This document shows, one piece after another, positions 1 to 12,000 of a DNA stretch of 64,000 bases (positions are counted from its first letter, which is position 1; every line of letters starts with the position of its first letter). Under the pieces are notes generated by a model that did not search any database, had not been told where the DNA came from, and saw only the letters and a program-made list of their open reading frames with translations. Source of the DNA: Halictus rubicundus (Eukaryota > Arthropoda > Insecta > Hymenoptera > Halictidae). The position numbers were made by a program, and so were the translations under genes. The stretch spans positions 7,344,058-7,408,057 of the forward strand of contig NC_135153.1 of assembly GCF_050948215.1 (NCBI RefSeq), given 5' to 3'.

Positions 1-570
1 TTTCTGTGAATAGAATGACTATCCAGTATTGCTATGCCGATGTCACCAGTAGCAGAGTAAATGAATCCATTGTCGGATCATTAGCGGAGTCACTTGTTCC
101 TCGATAAAGGAACGATTCATTGGTCGCTTAAGACTACGTTTTCCTTTATCACAGCGATGCTTTATCAACTAACAGTCAGTTAAGTAGTTAGTATGCGTCA
201 CGAGTGGTATAATTTTGTATAATAATCAAAGAAGATATGAGAGTGTTCACGCTCGGGGTTTCAGCGATCCCGATACGGTGCTGCCCCCTATTCATTTTTA
301 GCGTGGAACAGAACCTGGGCAACTTTTAGCATGGGACATGTAATAATAATAACAGCCGAGAGGATAGGAGAGTGCTCACGCTCGGAGTTTCGGCGTTTCC
401 ACTTTCGTGACATCGCTGTTTTTAGCATGGCATTTTTAGCAGGGAACAGAACCGAGCAGCTTTTAGCATAAACCGAACGGGGGTTGGCATGGCAGCTATG
501 AAATAGCTGTTCCATGCTAAAAAGTTGCCCATATCACCGACCAGAATCTGAAAATAGCGCCATTCGACGT
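1..570. other. Flanking DNA with short tandem and inverted repeats
   Basis: No gene is seen. Two diverged direct copies of a ~130-bp unit start near 238 and 368; each opens with a version of GAGAGTGYTCACGCTCGG. The segment GGGCAACTTTTAGCATGGGA near 318-337 is repeated in inverted orientation near 511-530, and a small hairpin (AGCTATGAAATAGCT) lies just before the second arm. This looks like the remains of a terminal-inverted-repeat element, but its class cannot be told. Confidence 0.4.
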
Positions 571-1132
571 AGATACTTTTATATAATTATAATGTGTTAT
601 TTGTATATTCTAACGTCAGTTTACGTACTTTAATGATTATTTCAATATTTTAACAATTTTATTATAAACAATAATCTTCCAACAGCGTCACTAGGACTTA
701 GTGGCAAACTGCTAAAACTGTTAGCCAAGCGTTATTGATAGTGGATATTTTTTATTTTTACTTGTGGCGACATCTATCAGTTGAGTATGATATCTACAGT
801 CGATAACGTTTGACTAACAGTTTCAGCGATTTGCCACTATGTCCTAGTGGCGCTGTTTGATGATTTTAGCAGAATATATAAGTGGCGCCACCTATGCGAG
901 AGAGCTGAACTAAAATTGGCTAACAGTTTGAGCGTTTCGCCACTGCATCGAATGGCGCTATTTTGAGATTTTACGGAGCATATAATTCGTGCCGTTTTAC
1001 ACACTGCTCCTTATGATGTGCGCGGCAAAAATCATTTGCGCACGGACATTTGTCTATAATAAAATTGTTATAAAGCACGTAAACTGACGTTAGAACCTAC
1101 AAATAAGACATTATAATTATATAAAACTATCT
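571..1132. mobile_element. Foldback-like inverted-repeat element
   Basis: The left end (571-626) is the near-exact reverse complement of the right end (about 1078-1132): both arms read AGATAsTTTTATATAATTAT from the outside and continue for over 50 bp to ACGTCAGTTTACGT. The interior contains further inverted pairs around the phrase CTAGTGGCG / CGCCACT (about 688-720 and 810-855). There is no transposase reading frame, so this is a non-autonomous element. The superfamily is not resolved. Confidence 0.6.
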
Positions 1133-2734
1133 CAAACTGAATGCACAGCAATATACAAAGACAAAATAGCTATTTAATCTTGGGAGAAAAAATACTTAAA
1201 CTTACCTTATAGTGACAGCAGACTGCCCCTACATTCAAATACCAAACCAAGACGAATTTGATCTCGTATAGTTTATTAGAAAATTATTTACATATAAATA
1301 TTTACATGTTGTGTACGCCAGAAATAAGATTCCGTATTAAAAGAGTCTATCATTCTCCTTTCTCTTGGAAATCGACTGGGAGACGGGGTAACTGAGAATA
1401 CTATGACGATTCGTGGGAGGGCCGTCCACTGTCTGGATGGAGGAGAAAACCCCGGTTGACGGTGTCTCGCTGGCTAAACACGATATAAAGAACACATATA
1501 GAGCAAATGGGTGGCTAAGCTCGTCGTAGCATGGCATAATGATAACACGCTCGAATAATAAGGATAGCTGCAGAGGAGACAGGGTTGGATACGCACGCGT
1601 GGGCCCGCGTTTGGGGCCCGTCTTCCGCTTCCACGCCGGTGAACGTTCTGGCTTTAACTCCGGCTCAGTTCCACTACGTGCCCCCGGTATTGTATACGAC
1701 GTCCTAGATACTTCGTTTACCTCGACCATCTATTTCTCTCTCCTTTCAGTCTCTCCGTACCCTTTGTCCATCGCGCACATCCATTCTGTTCGAGCGAACG
1801 CTCCTCCCTGCTACCCAGACAGTCCTCACTGTTATCAAAGCTGCAGAGCTTCGAATCATCAAACCAAAACAGTCGAGATCTACTGGGTTTCTAGGCCCCT
1901 CCGTTACCGCGAAAAAAAGAGAAACGCGTAACGATCGAAGACAGTGTTCGGGAATTTCTTCGAAAAAACGTTGGAACGACGGATTTTTAATTGGGGGCGA
2001 ATTTTTGATGAACCACCGCGTCCCCGAATGGTAGCAAGTAGTGTCGTGGATCCCATAATTCACAAAAGGGGTAGCGAGTGGAATTTGTGTCGATCGATGC
2101 TGTGATTTCGGGGAATAGGTGATTTAGTTAACGACTTTTAAAGCTCCTGTAAGATATACCGAGTGTTTTGCTGCATGTCCAACGATGCGGAAAAATTTGG
2201 GGGTTTGAGGTCCGCGAGGGGTGCACCGGCGCTTAGGGGAACCACCGAGGATGGCGCTGCAGGGGTTTCACCGCCAGCGGAGTTTCGTTCGAATTTCACA
2301 ACGGCTCACTCGGTCTTAAGTTCCCCTCGAGAAGACTCATCGAGGACTTCGACACGATTTACACCGAGAAGAACAGTGCTCGTATACTGTACAACGATTC
2401 GCCGATTGTCCGTAAACTAAACTGTAACATCTCCGCTATTTAGAATCAAACGGGATAGACTCTACCGCCGAATCCGCGAGTGTTCCCTCGAGTGCACAGT
2501 GTCAGTGAAAATACCCGAAGAAGAGAACTTGCGCGATAAAACTGATCGATTTTCCGTCCATAGATCCTGCTATTTTTTCCAGCCTTCGCAAATGGGACAG
2601 ACTTTATTCGCGCAAACTCGGCCGCTCGAAAAATAAGGGATGAGGGTATACGGACTGCCAACGAAAATGAGCGCCGAGTAACCTTTCAATTTCGATGTCC
2701 GAAGCAATATCGTGATAGACGAAAGTTCGCCGAA
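1133..2734 (+). other. Upstream region and probable 5' leader of the Ig gene
   Basis: No conserved protein is visible; the open frames here look like chance. A good splice acceptor (polypyrimidine tract, then CAG) ends at 2582, so a leader exon could begin at 2583 and run into the ATG at 2735. The GC-rich segment 1560-2450 may hold the promoter or earlier leader exons. This is inference from position only. Confidence 0.3.
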
Positions 2735-3086
2735 ATGAAGCTCGTTTTCTTGCAATTGATTTTGACGATCGGCGTGATAAGGGGCGAGCAGAGATTCGCG
2801 GAAACCCCCGGATTGTACCAGGAGGTCTCCTCGGGGGACGATGTGCAGTTGCGGTGCAGGGTGCAGGACAAGAGGGGCCAGTGCATCTGGCAGAAAGACC
2901 GGAAGCCGGTGGGCATGCACCCGGACAAATACGAGTGGGCCAGCGGTCGCGGCAGTGATTGCACCCTCCTGATCAGACGAGCCTCCCTCGACTTCGACGA
3001 CGGCTTCTGGGAGTGTCAGGTCACTTCTGGCGACTTTACGCGACAGGATGCGCTGACATCGTTGATCTCGCGGCTCCTTGTCAGAG
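2735..3086 (+). CDS. Ig gene exon 1: signal peptide and Ig1
   Basis: The ATG is in good context (CGAAATG). The first residues MKLVFLQLILTIGVIRG form a signal peptide. Ig1 shows the B-strand cysteine (QLRCRV), the tryptophan (IWQKD) and the F-strand cysteine (WECQV), plus two extra cysteines (GQC, SDC) that could form a second disulphide. The donor is AGAG|GTGAGA and the exon ends in phase 1. A longer open frame runs to 3139 but only by reading into the intron. Confidence 0.8.
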
Positions 3087-6000
3087 GTGAGACTGCCATT
3101 CGATCATTATTCTTCAATCCATTCAAACGGGATTCCTAAAACATTCTTCAACCCTTACGGCGATAAATAAATTAGAAATCAACAGGAAATTTCTCCACGA
3201 GAACGTTCAAGTTTCGAAAAAAAAATTGAAGTAGGTACCCGGGGTATTGGAATTGTTAGAACTTGATACTAGAGACTGCCTTTCAATCATTATTCTTCAA
3301 TCCAGTCAAACGGGGTTCCTAAAACATTTTTCAACCCCTACGGCGATAAATAAATTAGAAATCAACAGGAAATTTCTCCACGAGAACGTTCAAGTTCCGA
3401 AAAAAAAATTGAAGTAGGTACCCGGGGTATTGGAATTGTTAGAACTTGATACTAGAGACTGTCTTTCAATCATTATTCTTCAATCCATTCAAACGGGATT
3501 CCTAAAACATTCTTCAACCCCTACGGCGATAAATAAATTAGAAATCAACAGGAAATTTCTCCACGAGAACGTTCAAGTTCCGAAAAAAAATTGAAGTAGG
3601 TACCCGGGGTACTGGAATTGTTAGAACTTGATACTAGAATTACCAAGAAACCTGGCCGGCCTGAAATTCCTCTGTTTAATCCAAGTATCTGAAACAGAAG
3701 CACCGAAACTGGATATCTCGAGACGGCCTAAAAAAGCAGTAGCCTCTAAGAGGTATTTCCCAGACGCACTAGTAAAAAGTGTCACCGTCTGCGTTATGCC
3801 GCTAATCGGAAGAATTGTGGAACAGAAAAATCTTTCAGGCTCTTGAACCACTCGCGTGTGATCCCGCCGAGCCGCGCCGCCGAAGAAACGAAACAGACCG
3901 CCAGATCTCGTGTGAACGAAGTCTGAGAAGCCTCTTGACCGCCCTGGTTTAAGCTTTTCACGCTACAGTCGATCACTAACCGTTTCGTATCGTACCGAAA
4001 CGAGAGAGCACCATCGAAAACAATTTGAACGCGTTCTCGAAGCTCGTCGAGTGGAAGATGGATTGAATTCGAAGTTAGGCGTATCAGCGTTCGAACGGAG
4101 AACTGCTCAGCCAGCGATTATGGGATCAGCTGTGCTCGCGTAACAGTTCCCGCAACGAGACGTTAACGCGTTAAACGCGCCGTTTGATTTTAACGGAACG
4201 TTGAGCGTTTGCGTCATCGCTGGAAAAGAATCACTTTCCTCGCCGAATCATACGCACACACCTAATCAGATCCGAAAGCCTCCTCAATGGAACAATGCAG
4301 ATTTTGCGGGGCCAACTTAAAATTCGCTAAACGCGACCGGGCAATGATGCAATGCTCGTTCCGTTCTACTTTTCTCTCTCTCTCGCTCTCTTTTCCTCTT
4401 TCTCTGCACGAGAGATTTTTGCAACACTGATTTCGAACGTTGCTCTGCAAACACCAATTCCAAATCCGTTCGGAGAATAAATAACATTAAATAAGGCTAA
4501 ATCGTTTCACAATCGTTCCGTTAATAATCGCGATTAGACCGGCAGTTTTAGCACGTTTATTGTTGAAACGTTTCTCTGAATTGGCGAGGAACTTTCTCAA
4601 CGACCCGTCACCGGTGACAGTGCATTATTCACAGCGATTCGGTTTCGTAGTTAGATTCTGCCATTTTTATTCTCCGAATCTGCGCGAAGAACTTTCTCAA
4701 CGTTCCGGCACAGGTGACGGTGCACCGTCCGAAGCGATTTGGTTTCGTACTTTGCTAGTTTTATAACACCCGTATCGCTCACGATTCTCCGAAGCTGCGG
4801 AGAGAACTTTCTCAACAGCCAGACACGCAGATGACAATATTCGCAGCGATTTGGTTTCGCATCGGTGTCGCAATTTCTGTGAACACGTCCGACACATTTG
4901 GGACACGACTCGCGAACGAATTTAGAACAGTGATAGTCACGTGACTTTTTAATTAACAATTTTCAGTCACAGACTTACGATCCGTGTTGGTCTTGATCCG
5001 ACGGGTCTTAAGTCTGTGACTAAACTTGTCTGTATTATCGATATTATGAATTCTGTCGCCAGAAACGTGTTTCAAGTTTTTCGCTTTATTTCGCGGAGAA
5101 TCACGTCAAAGTATAGCTGAATTTGTAGCTGCAGATATTTTCTATTGCGCGCTGCTCTCGATTTCACCCAGAAAACTCATCGAATGGCATAAAAATGCTC
5201 GGATTCCACGGCATGCGCATCGTCAATTTTTGGCCTAATCCAAACGTTTATATTACCAAATATCCGCATAATCTCGGCAGCTCCTGACCAGCGCGCTCTA
5301 GATTGAACCTTCCTCTTTCGAATGAGCCCTTCACCAGCGACAAAATATTCTTGTGTAAGGACGAAAACTGGAGGCACGTGAAACCATTTTTTGACGGTAA
5401 TGTAGTCACTCTACCTTATCGCGAATCTACGAAGACCGTGCCCTTAAGCGAGCCTGACCGTTATTGTTTCTGAGCGGCCATTAAATCACGAATCGCATTA
5501 TTTCCAGTGAAACCCCGGAAGCCGCGGCTGGAATACGGGGGGACAATTTTGGACAACGCCCTCACGCTAAGGGAGGGCCAGGAAGTTACCATTTCCTGCG
5601 TATCAAGATATGGAAACCCGCCGGCGCTCATCAAATGGTATGTCTGGCCAATTAATTCCGCTGCACCGGGGTGAATACGATTTCCCCTGATAGAATAGAA
5701 GGCCAATAGAACATGCGGCCGCGTTCGCGAGGAAAGCCTTCGGAAAGAAATTCATGAAAAACCCACTTACTCCTCGCGTATATGCAATTACGCTGATTTA
5801 CCCGAGCATCCCCAACGCAACTGCCCAGAAATAGCTCTGAACGTGTCAAGCTGTTAATTTATTTAACGCGCTAAACATCCCGTAATTGCTTTGTTTAAAA
5901 TACAGCGCGGCTTTATTAGCGTTCGTTTCTGACCTGGAGCCGCGAAACGCTCTTCGTTTGCTCGTTGCATTTATTCCGTTTCGACAACTGCAACGAAACA

Positions 6001-9000
6001 CTTGTTCTACAACGGTACTGGTTTATGGTCCATTCCTACCGTTTTTGCAATGACTTTCGTTCGGAGGAATGCGAGCCGCTGCGGGGAATATATTATTGTT
6101 TCTGCCCGATCATTGGAACGACTCTGTAATACGCTCTGTATCTCGCTGCGTTCTAAACGCGATCAATTTGTTTAACAGCCTCTGAATTCACCGTTGAACC
6201 GTGTTACGGACGCACAGGGGGAATCGCGGAAAGCTGGCCAGAATTCACGTCTCTGTTAATTATACATTGTTAACCCTTTGCACCGAAAGCTATTTTTCCT
6301 CCAAGATTTGCACCGTATGGCCTGTTTTATTCTGACCATACAAAATCGAGTATATTTACCGTGCTTGACCCTTCAGCGATTCATTGTTAGACTTCGGATT
6401 TTATGGAATTTGCACATATTACTTGCAACTTGGTAGAGCTAACAAAGACAGTAATAAATTCCCGATTGGTTCCTACGAATTGCAATTTTTATTTTGCACA
6501 AAGATCCGTTTATTAAAGACAGTTTTTAAAACCTGTTTTTGTGCGGTCCTTTCCTATGCGAATTTTAATTTGTGCGATTTGTTTTGTGCGCCCTTGAAAT
6601 GTTCTGATCACAAGAAGATGCGCGTTTTGGACTACGACGAGTAGTATTGAATTATGTGCATTTCGAAAATTTCTCCACGTTTAAGATGAGAAATTAAATT
6701 TTTTAAAAATGTTTCCATGTGCAATTTAATTATTTATTTTGTTTGGAAACCACTTTCTCGCTATTTCGTACATAAATCTTCGACATATTTTCTAAGTGAG
6801 ACTTTTCTTTTATGCGGTCCCTCTCCACCGCATAAAAATTTTCTTTAATACGTTGTAAAAATTATTTGTTATAGCTATTTATGAAGTTTCTGAATATTTT
6901 TTTGTGCGGTTTCTTTTATGCGGTCCCTATCTACCGCACAAAAACAGGTTTGACTGTATATTCATTTTTAGAATGAGAGCGGATATAATCCTGTTCGGGA
7001 AAGACCTAGTTCGAGCCTATTTCAAATTTGCGAATTAATTCCGCCTATCTTACAGAAACGGGCCGCTGCGCAAAATTACGCGTTTACCTTTGTCTTCGCG
7101 GATACCACGGTTCCATAAAAAAGCGTACCTAACGGGGGGAGGGGGAAAAAAAGGGAAAAAGTAATGGTTCGCAGAGGCGAACCGAGGCAAGAGCGCATAA
7201 CGCGGCGTTTATGCAGCGACGAAGTCGGCGAGCGTCTTTTCGTTTCATGGTCTAGCGACCATGCTAGCTGCTAGCAATAGCCGGCCACACCTCATCTAAA
7301 TTCTTCTAACATAAAGCCTCGCTCCGTTCTGATCATCACCATCGCATGACCGGTGTTACAATTTCCCTGAACACCGTGCGATTTTCACGGCCGTGAGCGC
7401 TCGCGATACGCTGCCTGAGAACGCACCCCCTTCCACGGACGCCATTTGCATTCTCCGATGACGAACCGCGAGCGCTATAACTCGCGCGTAATAGCAAACA
7501 ACGCGGAGGAACTATCGCGGTACACCTCTGTTTCGTTGTCCGGCCGTGTTTTGTAATTTATGATCTTTTGGCCCCCCCTTCAGTTCGCTTTTGTTTTTCG
7601 TGCGTCCATAGAGGTGAAAAGTTCGCGCCCGATTCCTTGTTGTGTTCCAACGCGAGATCGAGCGGGAACTTTTGCAGAGACCTAATTCATCGCGACAAGT
7701 TCATCGCGACGGGTCGTTAATCGGCAGTTAGAAAGCGAAAAACAATTCGGACGAAAGAGGAAGTGGCGTTAAGCGGGGACAGGTTTCACCGCTAATTGCC
7801 CGTGAATCATTCCCGAAATGGACTTTCATTATATGTGGAATCTGGCTCGTTACAGTGTTACGTTAAAGTCATCGTAAAACGCTAACGAGGCCAGAACGCA
7901 TTATACTTCGCGTTTCCTTGAACCGAGACACACTGGGAAGACACGTGCACCCAGAAACGAGCGTGTGTCGTCACGATCGAACGTACTATGACCACACCAG
8001 TCAGTGTAGATATAGTCCTCGCTGGACTGCGGATTTTATGCATTTATTTGAGACATAAATACAAGCCAGTATAAATATAGTCCTCGCTAGACTGAGAATT
8101 TTATGCATTTATTTGAAAAACAAATACAAGCCAGTATAAATATAGTCCTCGCTAGACTGAGAATTTTATGCATTTATTTGAAAAATAAATACAAGCCAGT
8201 ATAAATATAGTCCTCGCTAGACTGCAGATTTTATGCATTTATTTAAAAAATAAATGCATCAGGTAGAAAACGGTATATGTGATTAACCAGTTAAGGGCGT
8301 TTGACGTGTATACACGTCGGACGAAATCTCTATTGCGGCGCGGTTGACGTTAATGAATTGTTAATTTCTTATCGAATAAAAATGTAATTGTTTCTCATTT
8401 TGCGTTACTTTTTCCGTAAAATTTGTAATAGCGCCATTTGGCCTGCGTTCGACGTGTATACTCGTCATTGATTTTAATTCCGTGCCAGTGAGGGATTTTT
8501 AAAATTAAACACCGCAGTTAACTGGATAAAGAGTTTGAAAATGTACTGTATCTAGCTCATGAAAATGATCAAGAAGAGATCTAGCTTCCGCAGCTCGCGA
8601 TTTTTATTTTACACAAATATACGCAATCCAGGGTTTAAATTACCTATTGTAGGAGCGTTTCTCCCAATTTCTATTGTTGCTCCTAAACGGGAGACGCGAA
8701 CGATCGTCGAAGAAGGCTCGCGCGCCTAAAATCCGCGGGAAACGGCCACGCGTTCGCGAAACAACGTTCGCGCCGACTCATTTTTCCGCGACGCAACGAA
8801 TCGAACGTGGAACGCGTCGAAAACAGTTCCTAATTCCACAGATCGCACCGCGCTCGCAGAAATTCTACCTGGAACTGTTGCGGAGCAGGCAAGGTTCCTC
8901 TCTTCCTCTTTTACTGCCTTTAATAGGCACGCTGCCTAAATAGTTCTTCCGCGGTTTTTTTCGCTTTGCCCTCGCCGAGCTCCGGAGCTGCAGTGCCAAG

Positions 9001-12000
9001 CATAATTATGCAGATTGCACAGTCTCCCCGTGAATCACTCTAGAAAGGGTACAAGCCTCTCGGGACGCTGGCAGACCGCTTTCCGGAAACTTTGGCGTCG
9101 CTATTAGTCGAATTAATCTTCTGCAACAGGATTCCGTTGCATTCCACTCCTAACAAATCAAGCCGGAGAAATTTATCCACTTGTGGAGCTCCTATCGCTG
9201 GAAAAGGAAAATGTTTCTTATTTATTTGTATCTAGTGCAGACCTCACGTTAAGCAATACAAATTAGTGCCACATCAATACAACTAATTTAACAATACAAA
9301 AATAGAAAAGGTAACATTTATCGTAACAATGAGATTTTTGTAGTTTTAAAGTTTTCATGAAACAGGATTTATAGCGTTCACAAAAAGGTCAAGAGTATTG
9401 CCATAGACTGGACCTCTCCTATGCAGGCGTTGAAGTTACCAGCGCCTCGGAGAAGGAACAATGCTGCTCGCTTTTCGCGAATGTTATCGAATCGTTGCAA
9501 ATTGATATTGAATTGCTCATCTTTTCGGACAGGTACATAGGCGGAGACGAAGTGGAATCCCTCAGGGAACAGACTAATGTCACGGAAAACGACAACCCGA
9601 AAACCTGGGCAGCCCACAGCCTCCTCCGAGTCCGCGGACAAAGGGACAACCATGGTCTGCCGATTCGGTGCATCACGATTCATCCATCCAGTATCGTTCC
9701 AGCGTCCGCGCAAACACTGCTGGACGTGCATTGTATGTATATCTGGGATTTGTATAACATAGTGAAAGGTCCATTGAAACACCGGCCGCGAACGGAATTT
9801 ACAATTCACGGCTAAAAAGAGGATTCGAGAGAGCCTTATTTCCTACGTTTCCGTGACCCAGCTTTCTTTGCAGCACTTTCATCTCGGGTCGTAAATTGCG
9901 AATTTAACCCTCGACCGATTGCATTGTCCAAGTAAAACTGTATTTCTCAAATCCTTTTAACCCCTTGCACTACGGTTTGTTTTACGGTTTCAGTGATTAG
10001 ATCTTTCTTGTAATTCGTAATTTCCTAAAAAAAAAAGCAGGACATTTATGTCTATTGTATGCCTACATGTTCTTCAACAGCGGAATATTAACAACATACA
10101 TACATATTATTTATTAAACTCTGTTCAGAATCTTCATCACGAGTATTTTTCGATATTGTAGGGCATGGGGTTAATCGTAAATTCACAGTATACTTATTAT
10201 TATATTAGGGGTATCCATAAGTAATCAATTATTTGCAAAGAATTTGTTTTGCCTTTAGTTCTGTACCGATCGTGGAAGAGGAAACACGTATTCTTTTTTA
10301 CAACCCGTATATTTCTTTTACAATCCTGTAATAAAATGGCGGCGTCCGTGCCTTCCGAGGATCATATTCGTCATTGCATACTTTTTCATTTTCATGCGGG
10401 ATTTAACGCAACGGTAACAACAAAGAAAATTTGCGTATTCACCGGATATTGCTCCCTCCGACTACCATCTTTTCAGATCTCTGGAGCATTATTTAATAAA
10501 TAAAACATTCACTCCTGTAGAAGATGCAAGGAGGCACCTTGAGTCATATTTTGCTTCACGAACCCTGGATTTCTATAAGAGGGGGATTGACAATTTGCAG
10601 GAAAGATGGCAAACTGTCCTTGATAATTCACTACAAAGTTTGTTTTAGATTGCAATCTAATTGATTACTCATGGATCCCCCTAATAGATGAAAAAACAGT
10701 GAAAACATTTGAATCATTTTTGAAAATACTGGAAGCGCATTTCGTCTTCGAATAATGTTAATAAGTCGAGAATAATATAACTATTTTGTATTTGACCAAC
10801 CTATTGGGTTGAACGTAATTGTCTGCCCTTACGATCAACAGATTTATTACTCGGAGAAAAGTCATTGGGAAACCATGATTTTCGAGACGCGATCGTTACC
10901 GTAACAAATAAACGATTTTATCGTCTCGATCGGGTCCCCTCGTGGTCGGTAGTGGAGGAACGAAATACTTATTGCGAGTTTACGACTCGCAATTACCGAC
11001 TCGGAGGAGGGGGCCGTAAAATCTAATCTGCCAGTGGCTTCTAACGGCGTCGAATTTCAGATGTCCCGGAGGTGCGTCTCGAGACGAAACCGCGGCTGCT
11101 GGTCGCGGCCCTCGAGGACTCGGCGAGCTTTATGAGCCTGAAATGCTTCGCGGATGCCAATCCCAGCGGAACGATCAAGTGGTTCAAGGATTCAGCTCCC
11201 ATCACTGTGACGGGCAACGTCGTATCGCTGATGTTAAACAGAACGCAGCAGAACGGCACCGGGACCGGCTCCGAGCTCAGATTCGAGCCGGTCAAGAGAA
11301 ACGACGCCGGTCTCTACTCTTGCAAGGCGGTCAACGTTATCGGTGAAAGCGCTCCCGCTAACTACAGGCTGGACGTACAATGTTCGTAGACTTTTACCGT
11401 GACGCCTACTTTTTCGCGACTCTCGGGGGTTCGCGATATAAACACACCAATTTCCTCTAACTCCGAGTTTCCGTTTGATTCCGAGCCGCCACTCGAGCAT
11501 TAACCTGCTTTTGCGACCGAGCCACCCCTCGGCCCACTGCTTTCTTCTTTTCACGACAATTAGCCCGTTAACCGAGGACGACCAGCTAACTCGCGGTTCG
11601 CCAATGCCTTTCACCAGGAAAGGACACCCTCTTCGATTTCAACTTCTATCTACCTCACTTATTCATCTTTTTCCCGATCTTTCGATCGAACAGACGGATC
11701 AATTTCAATTCGATCTCTCTTCCCCAGACGGTCCGCTCTTGAAAGAGGACAGCGCCGACAACAAAACCGCGCAGAAGTTCGAAGAAACGACTCTTCTGGG
11801 CGCGAACTTGGAGCCCTTCGTCTGCGAGGAGTTCGACGCCAACCCTCCGGCCCAATTCAGATGGATACATCTTGGCGGGGGCGTCACGAGATCCATCGAG
11901 AACCCTCTTCAGAACACGGACGGAGGGAAACGTCTGCGTCTGGAGAACGTGATGTGGTCCGACGAAGGGGAGTATCGCTGCTTGGCCTTCAACATCATCA

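Noticed and set aside
4934..5435. Solo LTR
   Set aside because: No TG...CA ends, no poly-A signal placement or target duplication common to the three copies.
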